A stretch of DNA of 64,000 nucleotides, taken from assembly GCF_000498475.1 (NCBI RefSeq), contig NZ_AVBI01000018.1, positions 62,001 through 126,000 of the forward strand. The letters are read 5' to 3'. A program made the position numbers and the translations under genes. The stretch is from Flavobacterium cauense R2A-7. GTDB taxonomy: Bacteria > Bacteroidota > Bacteroidia > Flavobacteriales > Flavobacteriaceae. Each line of letters opens with the position of its first letter. The first letter of the stretch is position 1. Positions 41,096 through 51,187 of this stretch are shown one piece after another. The notes beneath the pieces are model-generated. The model ran no database searches, was not told the DNA's origin, and saw nothing but the letters and a program-made list of their open reading frames with translations.

Positions 41096-42348
41096 TATTG
41101 TGGTTTCGGTTCTTCTTTTGGAGTTTCGGCAGGCGTTTCAGCAGGCGTTTCCACTGGTGCTTCCTCGGTTTCTTCTCTGTTTTTCTTGTTGCGCTCTTTT
41201 CCTTTTTTCAACTGTCCTTTAATGGCGTCGGCGCGTTCCAGCATCATGTCTTTGGTAAGGTCGCGAATTGGTGTCAACCCGAAAGCACTCATAAAGGCTT
41301 TTTGCGCTTTGGCCGGTTCGCCGGTGTTGTCGTAAAACATCGCTTTGTGGTATTCGCTCAACATCGTTTTAGGATAGTTTTTCTTTGCCAATTCCGAAAG
41401 TGTCATGAAATCCTCGTAATTTTTGTTTTTCATAATTGCCGCTTCAATGGCTTTGAAATCCGTTAAACGAATTTTAGGCATGAATCCTAATTTCTTTTGG
41501 ATGTTGGTGTATTTATCTACAAGATACTGGGTGTGACCTTTGTCTAATTTCGCCAGTTTTTCCTGAAATTCATTCATGGAAATCGGTTGATAACCATCGA
41601 AAATAGCTGAAATTGCATTGTTGATGGCATTCGGTACCAATGAATAATGAGAGGTGTTTTTAAAATCATCGAAACCGGATTTAACAAAATCGGATTTAAT
41701 CGCTTTAATGCCATCGTCTAAGAGTTTGATACGATCGTGCATCGGTTTCAGGTCGCCATCGGCAGTAGCCAGATAAAAGAAAATCGGTTTTTGGGCAATT
41801 TTAAGACGATCTGGGATTCTGGTTTCCATTTCGGCAGGCAATTCCGGGCTCAAACACAAATAAGCATTGAAAACCGGGTTGTCTTTGTACAGGTACGCAT
41901 TTAAAAAACCGGCAGTCAGGTCGTGACCGGCAATCAAACGGTACGGGGCAACACGGTATTTTTTCTCTATATAAGGTAATAATTCAATTCCGATGAATTC
42001 GAAGAATTTCGCACCTTGCTCTGCCGGAAGACCGTTTTCGTCAAATTGCGAATCGTATTCGCGTTCGTTGGCTTTGTTTTGGTTGATTCCCACGATGATT
42101 ACTTCCGGAAGATCGTCCCAATACGCGCCGTATTTCATGGTTCCCATTACAGGATCCAATAAGTATTCGCTGTCCAGAACCACAAAAACCGGATACTTTT
42201 TGTCTTTTGCCGATTCATACGAAGGAGGAAGGATGATGCTGATGTCTCGCACAGCGCCTAATTTTTGAGATTCAAAGGGTTCGTCAATGCGTTGTGCAAA
42301 AACAGAACTGGATATAAATGCAAGTAACAGAAGTAATTTCGATGTCAT
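41095..42348 (-). CDS. Esterase-fold protein lacking the catalytic serine
   Basis: 417 residues with a signal peptide (to about 18, VFAQ). The middle (30-260) follows the putative esterase / Fes-like alpha/beta hydrolase fold: SIILPPSYESAKDKKYPVF, LIAGHDLTAGFLNAY and the His-containing TSHYSLVP (His233). The nucleophile elbow GxSxG is replaced with Asp143 (GHDLTAG), so hydrolytic activity by the usual mechanism is unlikely. Residues 260-390 are a helical TPR-like tail; the C-terminus is Pro/Glu-rich repeats (ETPAETPAETPKEEPKP). In the panC-panD-radA run; function unknown. Confidence 0.72.
   Translation of the reverse strand: MTSKLLLLLAFISSSVFAQRIDEPFESQKLGAVRDISIILPPSYESAKDKKYPVFVVLDSEYLLDPVMGTMKYGAYWDDLPEVIIVGINQNKANEREYDSQFDENGLPAEQGAKFFEFIGIELLPYIEKKYRVAPYRLIAGHDLTAGFLNAYLYKDNPVFNAYLCLSPELPAEMETRIPDRLKIAQKPIFFYLATADGDLKPMHDRIKLLDDGIKAIKSDFVKSGFDDFKNTSHYSLVPNAINNAISAIFDGYQPISMNEFQEKLAKLDKGHTQYLVDKYTNIQKKLGFMPKIRLTDFKAIEAAIMKNKNYEDFMTLSELAKKNYPKTMLSEYHKAMFYDNTGEPAKAQKAFMSAFGLTPIRDLTKDMMLERADAIKGQLKKGKERNKKNREETEEAPVETPAETPAETPKEEPKPQ
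41120..41160. repeat. Short tandem repeat coding for Pro/Glu tail
   Basis: Two to three 12-base units of type TTTC-GGCAGGCG in the 3' end of the esterase-like gene, encoding the ETPA repeats. A possible site of length variation. Confidence 0.5.
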
Positions 42349-42394
42349 AATTTACTTAATTAAGCTGTTGAAAATAGAACAGCAATATAGTAAA

Positions 42395-43357
42395 TTATTT
42401 TTTGCGATTGAGTATCGGTAAAAGTAAAAAAGCAAGTCCGCCTAAAAGTACGACCAAAGCGGTTTGCGAAGTCCATAAAATCCAACCGAAAGTAGTTCCT
42501 GCGGTTTCAGGAATATTGTATAATACTAAAATTTGAGCAATCATTAACGGGAATGCGCCAAAGCCACCGTTAGTGAATGTTACCGCCAAACTGCCTACCA
42601 CAAAAGCGGTTACGATAACCCCAAAACCAATACCGCTGGTTTCCGGTAGTGCAAAAACGGCGGTGTAAAAAGTGAGGACATAGGAAATCCAAATTACAGC
42701 GGTATGTGCTAAAAACGGAACGCGGTTGGGCATTTTGAACGTACTCAGTAATCCTTCGATTAATCCTGAGATTTTTTCTTTGATGAATAAAATCGGTTTC
42801 CAGGAGGAGTAAATAAAGAGCAAAACCACAACGATAAAGCCAAACAATCCGATAAAACCAAGGTACATCAGTTTTTCCACCGGTATGGTGGCGGTAAGGA
42901 ACGATTTTAACTGGTCGAATTGTAAAATCAGTGCGGTTAAGATGAATCCGATTAGGATAAACAGGTCGATTACCCTTTCGGCAATAATGGTTCCGAATGC
43001 TTTGTCGAAAGGAATGTCGTTGTATTTTTTCAGCACCAAAGCGCGGGATACTTCCCCCGAGCGCGGTACGGTGTAATTCATCAGGTATCCGATGCAAACG
43101 GCTGAAAAATTATTCCGGAATTGCGAAAAATAGCCCATGTGTTCCAGGCTATAGCGCCATCGGTAGCCCCTTGAAGCCAGACTGATGATGGAGAAAACGG
43201 AAGAAATAGCAATAAAACCGTAATTGGCATTTTGAAAATAGCCTTTCATTTCCGCCAGCTGTTGGTCGGTGAACTTATTGTAGGTGTAAAAAACCAAAAA
43301 AACTCCCAACAAAAGTGGGAGTCCGATGCTTAATGCTTTTTTGATTTTTTCGTTCAA
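42395..43357 (-). CDS. YbhN-like membrane protein (LPG synthase TM domain family)
   Basis: 320 residues with about eight transmembrane helices. Conserved pieces: YRWRYSLEHMG, NYTVPRSGEVSRALVLKKYND, and FTNGGFGAFPLMIAQIL, the signature of the flippase-like lysylphosphatidylglycerol synthase transmembrane family (UPF0104/DUF). Proposed roles in that family involve lipid transport or synthesis; no substrate here. Two bases from panD, so in the same operon. Confidence 0.87.
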   Translation of the reverse strand: MNEKIKKALSIGLPLLLGVFLVFYTYNKFTDQQLAEMKGYFQNANYGFIAISSVFSIISLASRGYRWRYSLEHMGYFSQFRNNFSAVCIGYLMNYTVPRSGEVSRALVLKKYNDIPFDKAFGTIIAERVIDLFILIGFILTALILQFDQLKSFLTATIPVEKLMYLGFIGLFGFIVVVLLFIYSSWKPILFIKEKISGLIEGLLSTFKMPNRVPFLAHTAVIWISYVLTFYTAVFALPETSGIGFGVIVTAFVVGSLAVTFTNGGFGAFPLMIAQILVLYNIPETAGTTFGWILWTSQTALVVLLGGLAFLLLPILNRKK

Positions 43358-43359
43358 AA

Positions 43360-43710
43360 CTATTTCAGTGAATTGTCGTGTTCGTTAGGGAAAACCAATG
43401 CGGGTTTGAAGTTTTTCGCTTCTTCGCAAGTTAGGATTCCGTAAGCAATAATGATGATAATGTCACCTTTATGAACTTTTCGAGCTGCCGGCCCGTTCAG
43501 GGTGATTTCGCCACTGTTTCGGGGTCCGGTAATAGCATACGTTTCCAATCGTTCCCCATTATTAAGGTTTACGATGGAGACTTTTTCGCCTTCATAAATG
43601 TTGGAAGCTTCCATTAAAGCTTCGTCAATGGTAATACTACCGATGTAGTTTAAATCGGCTCCAGTCACCTTAACGCGGTGAATCTTGGATTTAACAACGT
43701 GAATTTGCAT
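43360..43710 (-). CDS. panD: Aspartate 1-decarboxylase
   Basis: Makes beta-alanine for pantothenate and CoA. 116 residues; autocatalytic cleavage site Gly24-Ser25 in NYIGSIT, where Ser25 becomes the pyruvoyl group. [19 protein letters not shown] is the conserved C-terminal half. Downstream of panC by 14 bases; a matched pair for the two branches of pantothenate synthesis. Confidence 0.97.
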   Translation of the reverse strand: MQIHVVKSKIHRVKVTGADLNYIGSITIDEALMEASNIYEGEKVSIVNLNNGERLETYAITGPRNSGEITLNGPAARKVHKGDIIIIIAYGILTCEEAKNFKPALVFPNEHDNSLK

Positions 43711-43724
43711 GGTGCAAAGTTATA

Positions 43725-44573
43725 TCAATTTAGTGAAATATTATCTATTAATCTGATGTTGTTTATGAAAATTGCGATGAACCCGCGGTATTTTTTGCTT
43801 TTGCTTTTTCTGATGCAGGACAATAGCGTTGCTTCGTCGGCAATTTCAAAATATTCCAATTGAAAATTCGGATGTTTTTTGAAGGTGTTTTCTACAAAAG
43901 CAATCACTTCTTTTGCCGAATGATTTTCGAATTTCGATTTGGCTTCCTTTAAGGTTTTGTAGATAAGGGCAGCTTCGTTTCGTGCGTCGGCGGAAAGGCG
44001 TTCGTTTCGGGAACTCATCGCCAGCCCGTTGGCTTCGCGGTGAATCGGACAACCGTGAATCGTTACCGTAAGATTGTGTTTCTGAACCATTTTTTTTACA
44101 ATCTGCAACTGCTGAAAGTCTTTTTCTCCAAAATAGGCATTGGTGGGCTGAACGATTTCAAACAGTTTTTTTACGATAGTGCCCACGCCGTCGAAATGGC
44201 CGGGACGGTGAGCGCCCTCCATCTGGAATTCCAGTCCGTCGTAATCGAATGCGGTGGATTTGGTGTTGCCTTCGTAAATATCTTCTACTGAGGGAGCATA
44301 CACGATTATGTCTTTGGAAACGGTTTTGATTTTTTCTACATCGCGTTCCAGGGTCCGCGGGTAATTGGTTAGGTCTTCGGCATTGTTAAATTGCGTCGGA
44401 TTTACAAAAATACTCACCACCGTAATCGCGTTGTTTTTTATGGATTCTTTCAGGAGCGACAGGTGTCCCTGGTGCAAAGCGCCCATGGTGGGTACAAAGC
44501 CGATTTTGGTTTTTTGGGTACGTATGGCGGCCAAATGTGCCGTTAAATCAGACTTTTTATTGAAGATGAACAT
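43725..44573 (-). CDS. panC: Pantothenate synthetase
   Basis: Joins pantoate and beta-alanine with ATP. 282 residues; Rossmann HIGH-like segment FVPTMGALHQGHLSLL, EGAHRPGHFDGVGTIV and YFGEKDFQQL are typical. First gene of the minus-strand run panC-panD-YbhN-like-esterase-like-radA. Transcribed divergently from the starch-synthase-domain gene. Confidence 0.97.
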   Translation of the reverse strand: MFIFNKKSDLTAHLAAIRTQKTKIGFVPTMGALHQGHLSLLKESIKNNAITVVSIFVNPTQFNNAEDLTNYPRTLERDVEKIKTVSKDIIVYAPSVEDIYEGNTKSTAFDYDGLEFQMEGAHRPGHFDGVGTIVKKLFEIVQPTNAYFGEKDFQQLQIVKKMVQKHNLTVTIHGCPIHREANGLAMSSRNERLSADARNEAALIYKTLKEAKSKFENHSAKEVIAFVENTFKKHPNFQLEYFEIADEATLLSCIRKSKSKKYRGFIAIFINNIRLIDNISLN

Positions 44574-44635
44574 TTTCTTCGGGTTTAAATTGACTGCAAA
44601 CTTACTATTTTGTTAAATAACTGCATAAATTTTTG

Positions 44636-44643
44636 TAATTTTG
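44636..44643 (+). promoter_or_regulatory. Promoter -7 element TAATTTTG
   Basis: TAnnTTTG match 38 bases before the ATG of the starch-synthase-domain gene. It lies in the 108-base divergent spacer with panC. Confidence 0.45.
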
Positions 44644-44681
44644 CCTGTTTTTTGTACCCAATTTTTAAAAATAAAATACAA

Positions 44682-45488
44682 ATGGAGGATAAGAGGATAT
44701 TGTATGTATCATCCGAAGTAGTGCCGTACTTAGCTGAAAATGAGGTTTCTTTAATGTCGTATGACGTGCCGAAAATGATTAATGATCAGGGCGGCCAAAT
44801 ACGCATTTTTATGCCAAGGTACGGAAATATTAATGAGCGCAGACATCAGTTGCATGAGGTGATTCGGTTGTCGGGAATGAATTTGGTGGTGAATGATATG
44901 GACATGCCTTTGATTATTAAAGTGGCTTCCATTCCGAAAGAGCGTATTCAGGTTTACTTCATCGATAACGACGAATATTTCAAACGCAAGGCGACTTTTA
45001 CCGATGAGGAAGGGGTTTTGTATCCGGATAACGATGAACGCGCCATTTTCTTCGCGAAAGGAGTAGTGGAAACCGTAAAAAAACTGAATTGGGTGCCGGA
45101 TATTATTCACGTGCACGGATGGATGGCAGCAATGCTTCCGGTATACATGAAGCATTTCTATAAAAATGAAGCGCTTTTTGCCGACACTAAAATTGTAACT
45201 TCGGTGTACAGTCAGTCTTTTGACGGTACTTTAGATCCCGAAATGCTTAAGAAGGTGACTTTTGACAATGTTCCTGAAACGGCGGTTAGCGATTTGGCTG
45301 TTCCGAATTTCGAAAACATTATGAAAACTTCCATCATGCATTCGGATGCAGTTATTATTGCATCGGAAGAGGTGTCTCCAAGTTTAACAAAATTTATAGA
45401 AACATCAAATAAACCTTTTTTACCTTTCGTCCCGAAAGAAAAATTTGCGGAAGTATATACGAATTTCTACAAAACGCAGGTTTTATAA
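44682..45488 (+). CDS. Glycogen/starch-synthase N-terminal domain protein
   Basis: 268 residues from ATG 44682. The protein matches the N-terminal GT5 catalytic domain: ILYVSSEVVPYLAENEVSLMSYDVPK, MPRYGNINERRHQLHEV, and IIHVHGWMAAMLPVYMK. The usual ADP-glucose site KTGGL is replaced (AENEVS), and the C-terminal GT-B domain of glycogen synthase is absent, so normal synthase activity is doubtful. Widely conserved in this form in flavobacteria. Same direction as the DUF4270 gene, 18 bases downstream. Confidence 0.82.
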   Translation: MEDKRILYVSSEVVPYLAENEVSLMSYDVPKMINDQGGQIRIFMPRYGNINERRHQLHEVIRLSGMNLVVNDMDMPLIIKVASIPKERIQVYFIDNDEYFKRKATFTDEEGVLYPDNDERAIFFAKGVVETVKKLNWVPDIIHVHGWMAAMLPVYMKHFYKNEALFADTKIVTSVYSQSFDGTLDPEMLKKVTFDNVPETAVSDLAVPNFENIMKTSIMHSDAVIIASEEVSPSLTKFIETSNKPFLPFVPKEKFAEVYTNFYKTQVL

Positions 45489-45506
45489 TAAATTGATAAA
45501 AAGAAT

Positions 45507-47183
45507 ATGAATAAAATTTCATTGGTTAAGAAGTTGCTGCTGTTGTCTTCGATAGTTTTTTTTGCTTCTTGTGACAAAGAATTCAATACCATCGGTTCGG
45601 AAATTGTTGGGGATGATTATTTTAATTTTACCAAAACGGAACTTCCGATTACTGCAAGTAACTTTGCTACAGGGCCGGTACAAACCAATAATCTGACTTT
45701 AAATTCACTTGGGACTTATCATAACCCGGCTTTTGGAACCACTACGGCGCATTTTGTGACACAGGCTGAATTGCCTTTTTCAAATGTTACCGTTAATACA
45801 AATCCTGTAATTGATTCGGTTTGGGTGTATGTGCCGTTTTTTAGCACGCAAACGGATACGGATGCGGATGGAATTCGCCAGTTTGAGTTGGATTCCGTTT
45901 ATAAAAATAACGTCGATAAGTTTAAGCTGAAAGTATATGAAAACGGGTATTATTTAGGAAATTACAACCCGGATAATGAAAATGGAGTACAGCGTTTTTA
46001 TTCGAATGATAAAGGTTTGATAGAGAGTAATCTCATAGGAGCTGATCCTTCTGGAAATGCAGTTCCGAGCGGACCTTATCTGAATAATTCCACAAATCTT
46101 TCTGAGAATGAAGAGTTTTTCTTTAACAATGAGGAAAGAATTATATACAAAACCAATGGAGCCGGTGATTATGTGAATGCTTCCGGTGAGGTTTTGGCCG
46201 ATCAGGGCGATGTGTCGCTACGGGTTATTAAAGAGCGTTTCGCACCCGGAATTTGGTTGAACCTTAATAAAAAGTATTTCGAAAATAAAATTCTAAAGGC
46301 AGGGGCTCAAAATTTATCCAATAACAATGCTTTTAAGTCGCATTTCAGGGGCTTGTATTTTCAGGCACAGGCCATTAATGCCACAGATGGCGCGATGGCT
46401 TTGTTGGATTTTTCAAAAGGCTATATTAAGATGACCTACAAGATGGATTCTTCTACGGATGATGATAATGATCCGACTACCCCAACAGCTACAAGACTTA
46501 AGCGTAATTTAACATTGAGATTGGGGGGGAATACCGTTAATTTCTTCGATACCGATTATACGTTGCCTTCGGATCCATTAAATCAAAAGCTTTATTTAAA
46601 AGGTGGTAACGGATCGGCAGCTTATATTGATTTATTTGATACAAGTATAGATGCCAATAATAATCAGGTACCCGATGCGTTAGACGAATTGAGAGCTAAC
46701 AATTGGTTGATTAATGAGGCGAATCTTACCTTTTATATCGATCAGGCTGCGATGAGTCTGACAGGACAATTAGAGCCTAATCGTATTTATTTGTATGATT
46801 ATAATAATAAAAAACCGCTCGTTGATTTTTATGCTGACGGTTCCACCAATGGATCTGTTCCCAAATTCAACAAAAGAGGGTTTGGAGGGATTATCGAAAA
46901 AAGTGCCGATGGGAAAGGACTTAAGTATAAAATCAGAATTACAGAATATCTGAAAAGTTGTATTAAGAACGATTCAACCAATTTCAGATTGGGGTTGGTG
47001 GTAACGGAGAATATAAATACTATTACTAATGCCTACATGAGACCGCCGGCTGGGCAGCAACCCACAAGAGTTGTGCCGCTTTCTTCGGTTATCAATCCGT
47101 TGGGGACTATTTTGCATAGTCCGAACAGTACGGATTCGAATAAAAGACTTAAATTAGAGATTTACTATACAAAACCTGACTAA
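45507..47183 (+). CDS. DUF4270 family lipoprotein
   Basis: 558 residues with a lipoprotein signal (LSSIVFFASC, DKEFN). The rest is beta-rich with the DUF4270 pattern: IGSEIVGDDYFNF, NSLGTYHNPAFGTTTA, later ANNWLINEANLTFYID and NRIYLYDYNN. The family is found widely in Bacteroidota surface lipoproteins; its function is unknown. Sits between the starch-synthase-domain gene and glmS (3 bases apart), so likely one transcript. Confidence 0.9.
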   Translation: MNKISLVKKLLLLSSIVFFASCDKEFNTIGSEIVGDDYFNFTKTELPITASNFATGPVQTNNLTLNSLGTYHNPAFGTTTAHFVTQAELPFSNVTVNTNPVIDSVWVYVPFFSTQTDTDADGIRQFELDSVYKNNVDKFKLKVYENGYYLGNYNPDNENGVQRFYSNDKGLIESNLIGADPSGNAVPSGPYLNNSTNLSENEEFFFNNEERIIYKTNGAGDYVNASGEVLADQGDVSLRVIKERFAPGIWLNLNKKYFENKILKAGAQNLSNNNAFKSHFRGLYFQAQAINATDGAMALLDFSKGYIKMTYKMDSSTDDDNDPTTPTATRLKRNLTLRLGGNTVNFFDTDYTLPSDPLNQKLYLKGGNGSAAYIDLFDTSIDANNNQVPDALDELRANNWLINEANLTFYIDQAAMSLTGQLEPNRIYLYDYNNKKPLVDFYADGSTNGSVPKFNKRGFGGIIEKSADGKGLKYKIRITEYLKSCIKNDSTNFRLGLVVTENINTITNAYMRPPAGQQPTRVVPLSSVINPLGTILHSPNSTDSNKRLKLEIYYTKPD

Positions 47184-47186
47184 ATT

Positions 47187-49034
47187 ATGTGTGGAATTGT
47201 TGGATATATAGGTTACAGAGAGGCTTATCCTGTAATTATTAAAGGATTGAAAAGACTGGAATACCGTGGGTACGACAGTGCTGGTTTGGTTTTGTGCGAA
47301 GAAGGAAAATTTAAACTTTCCAAAACAAAGGGAAAAGTTTCCGACCTTGAAGCCAGAGCTGAAAAAGAAATTTCATTAACCGGAACCATGGGTATGGGAC
47401 ATACGCGTTGGGCTACTCACGGAGTGCCGAATGACGTGAATTCTCATCCTCATTTTTCGAATTCCGGAGAATTGGTGATTATTCATAACGGAATCATCGA
47501 AAATTATGAGCCACTAAAGAAAGAGTTGATTAATCGTGGCTATACTTTTAAGTCGGATACCGATACAGAAGTGTTGGTGAATCTGATTGAGGAAATCCAG
47601 AAGAAAGACAATCTTAAATTAGGGAAAGCGGTTCAGGTGGCACTTAATCAGGTGGTTGGTGCTTATGCTATTGCAGTGATGGATACCAAAAAACCCGATG
47701 AAATCGTGGTAGCCCGTTTGGGAAGTCCGTTGGCCATCGGAATCGGGGAAGGGGAATATTTTATTGCTTCCGACGCTTCACCTTTTATTGAATATACTAC
47801 CAATGCGATTTATCTTGAAGATGAGGAGATGGCGATTGTACGTTTGAATAAACCGATGAAAGTTCGTAAAATCAAAGATGATTCGTTAGTAGATCCTTAT
47901 ATTCAACAGTTACAGATGAATCTGGAACAGATCGAAAAAGGTGGTTACGATCACTTTATGCTGAAAGAGATTTACGAACAGCCAAGTGTGATTAAAGATA
48001 CCTACAGAGGGCGTTTGCATGCCAACAAAGGTATGATTCAAATGGCTGGTGTAGAAGATAATATCGACAAATTTACCAACGCGAATCGAATTTTAATTGT
48101 GGCTTGCGGAACATCATGGCATGCCGGTTTGGTTGCGGAGTATATTTTTGAAGAATTTTCGCGAATTCCTGTTGAAGTGGAATATGCGTCTGAATTCCGT
48201 TACCGTAATCCAATTATTTATCCGGACGATGTGGTAATCGCTATCTCGCAATCAGGAGAAACTGCGGATACTTTAGCGGCAATTAAGCTGGCAAAAGAAA
48301 AAGGAGCGTTTGTTTTTGGGGTATGTAACGTGGTGGGTTCGTCTATTTCGCGTGAGACACATGCCGGAGCCTACACACATGCCGGTCCGGAAATCGGAGT
48401 GGCGTCTACAAAAGCGTTTACCACACAAATTACGGTATTGACGATGATGGCATTGCGTTTGGCTAAAGCAAAAGGCACTATGAACACGTCGGATTACCAA
48501 CGTTATTTGCTGGAGCTGGAACTGATTCCGGAAAAAGTGGAAGAAGCATTGCAAACCAATGAAGTGGCAAAAATGATTGCTTCCATATACAAAAGCGCAC
48601 CCAATTGCTTGTATTTAGGGCGAGGGTATAATTTCCCGGTAGCTTTAGAAGGAGCATTGAAATTAAAAGAGATATCCTATATTCATGCAGAAGGTTATCC
48701 GGCTGCAGAAATGAAGCACGGACCGATTGCTTTAATCGACGAACACATGCCAATTGTGGTCATTGCGCCAAAGCAAAATCATTACGATAAGGTAGTAAGT
48801 AATATACAGGAAATCAAAGCACGAAGCGGGAAAATCATTGCCGTGGTAACTAAAGGCGATACGCAGGTACGTGCATTGGCCGACCATGTAATTGAAATTC
48901 CGGATACGGCAGAAGCACTAACACCTTTGCTGACCACAATACCGTTACAGTTGTTGTCTTATCATATTGCGGTCATGCGCGAATGTAATGTCGATCAGCC
49001 GAGAAACCTTGCAAAATCGGTTACTGTAGAATAA
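47187..49034 (+). CDS. glmS: Glutamine--fructose-6-phosphate aminotransferase (isomerizing)
   Basis: First step of amino-sugar synthesis for peptidoglycan and lipopolysaccharide. 615 residues. The glutaminase domain starts at CGIVGYIGYRE (Cys2 nucleophile) with MGMGHTRWATHGVPND; the isomerase half holds two SIS domains with ACGTSWHAGLV, AISQSGETADTLAAI and the C-terminal DQPRNLAKSVTVE. Last gene of the three-gene run; ended by a terminator at 49040. Confidence 0.98.
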   Translation: MCGIVGYIGYREAYPVIIKGLKRLEYRGYDSAGLVLCEEGKFKLSKTKGKVSDLEARAEKEISLTGTMGMGHTRWATHGVPNDVNSHPHFSNSGELVIIHNGIIENYEPLKKELINRGYTFKSDTDTEVLVNLIEEIQKKDNLKLGKAVQVALNQVVGAYAIAVMDTKKPDEIVVARLGSPLAIGIGEGEYFIASDASPFIEYTTNAIYLEDEEMAIVRLNKPMKVRKIKDDSLVDPYIQQLQMNLEQIEKGGYDHFMLKEIYEQPSVIKDTYRGRLHANKGMIQMAGVEDNIDKFTNANRILIVACGTSWHAGLVAEYIFEEFSRIPVEVEYASEFRYRNPIIYPDDVVIAISQSGETADTLAAIKLAKEKGAFVFGVCNVVGSSISRETHAGAYTHAGPEIGVASTKAFTTQITVLTMMALRLAKAKGTMNTSDYQRYLLELELIPEKVEEALQTNEVAKMIASIYKSAPNCLYLGRGYNFPVALEGALKLKEISYIHAEGYPAAEMKHGPIALIDEHMPIVVIAPKQNHYDKVVSNIQEIKARSGKIIAVVTKGDTQVRALADHVIEIPDTAEALTPLLTTIPLQLLSYHIAVMRECNVDQPRNLAKSVTVE

Positions 49035-49039
49035 TATTC

Positions 49040-49067
49040 AAAGCGGATTTTTAGCGATCCGCTTTTT
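49040..49067 (+). terminator. Terminator of glmS
   Basis: AAAGCGGAT / ATCCGCTTT stem followed by T residues. Confidence 0.8.
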
Positions 49068-49116
49068 TATTGCAAAAAATTCAAAAATTAATTTTCATTT
49101 TTAGCATATAAAAAAC

Positions 49117-49124
49117 TATCTTTG
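49117..49124 (+). promoter_or_regulatory. Promoter -7 element TATCTTTG for atpD
   Basis: Perfect TAnnTTTG match 61 bases before the atpD ATG. Confidence 0.5.
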
Positions 49125-49182
49125 CGCTCTGAAAAAAGAGGTTTTTTCAAGAAACGTAAATAGCTGTTTAATAAATACATAA

Positions 49183-50697
<1,515 letters not shown>

Positions 50698-50701
50698 ATC
50701 A

Positions 50702-50757
50702 ATGGATAATTGACAATGGATAATTGTCAATTGTTAATTATCAATTATCAATTAGAA
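50702..50757. repeat. A+T-rich repeat in the atpD-atpC spacer
   Basis: ATGGATAATTG occurs twice (from 50702 and 50717), followed by overlapping ATTATCAATT units; TTGACAA and TTGTCAA form an inverted repeat. Fills the whole spacer. No function seen. Confidence 0.6.
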
Positions 50758-50759
50758 AC

Positions 50760-51041
50760 ATGATTTTAGAAATAGTATCACCAGAAGCCACATTATTCAA
50801 AGGAGAAGTTACCTCGGTAGCGGTTCCCGGAGTAGACGGCGAGTTCCAGATGTTAAACAACCACGCGCCAATTGTGTCGTTGTTAGGGAAAGGAAACGTA
50901 AAAATTGTAGGTTCGGGTTTAAAAATCGCAAAGGAGTTTGCTGATAAATTCAACAAAGTGAACGAACAGACATTTTGGTTGCCAATCGAATCGGGAACAA
51001 TCGAAATGAATGACAATAAAATAATTGTTTTAGCCGACTAA
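50760..51041 (+). CDS. atpC: ATP synthase F1 subunit epsilon
   Basis: 93 residues from ATG 50760. The beta-sandwich domain only: MILEIVSPEATLFKGEVTSVAVPGVDGEF, NNHAPIVSLLGKG and the strand-turn end. The C-terminal helical hairpin found in E. coli epsilon is missing, as in many Bacteroidota. An upstream TTG would place the repeat inside the protein, so the ATG is used. Followed by a terminator. Confidence 0.93.
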   Translation: MILEIVSPEATLFKGEVTSVAVPGVDGEFQMLNNHAPIVSLLGKGNVKIVGSGLKIAKEFADKFNKVNEQTFWLPIESGTIEMNDNKIIVLAD

Positions 51042-51059
51042 GACAATTAAAATACAAGG

Positions 51060-51089
51060 AAAAAGTCCCGAGAAATCGGGACTTTTTTT
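51060..51089 (+). terminator. Terminator after atpC
   Basis: AAAAAGTCCCGA / TCGGGACTTTTT stem and T-tract. Confidence 0.85.
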
Positions 51090-51187
51090 ATAATACAAAT
51101 CCATACAAATGACCTTGGCTGTAAATTAACAACGTAATGTACGTCAATTACAAATTCAATGTTTAAATTTATAGCTTAATTGTGCCA

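Noticed and set aside
41027..41466. Overlapping plus-strand frames with Gly/Ser/Val repeats
   Set aside because: Antisense to the esterase-like gene's repetitive tail and the start of radA; the repeats mirror its coding repeat.
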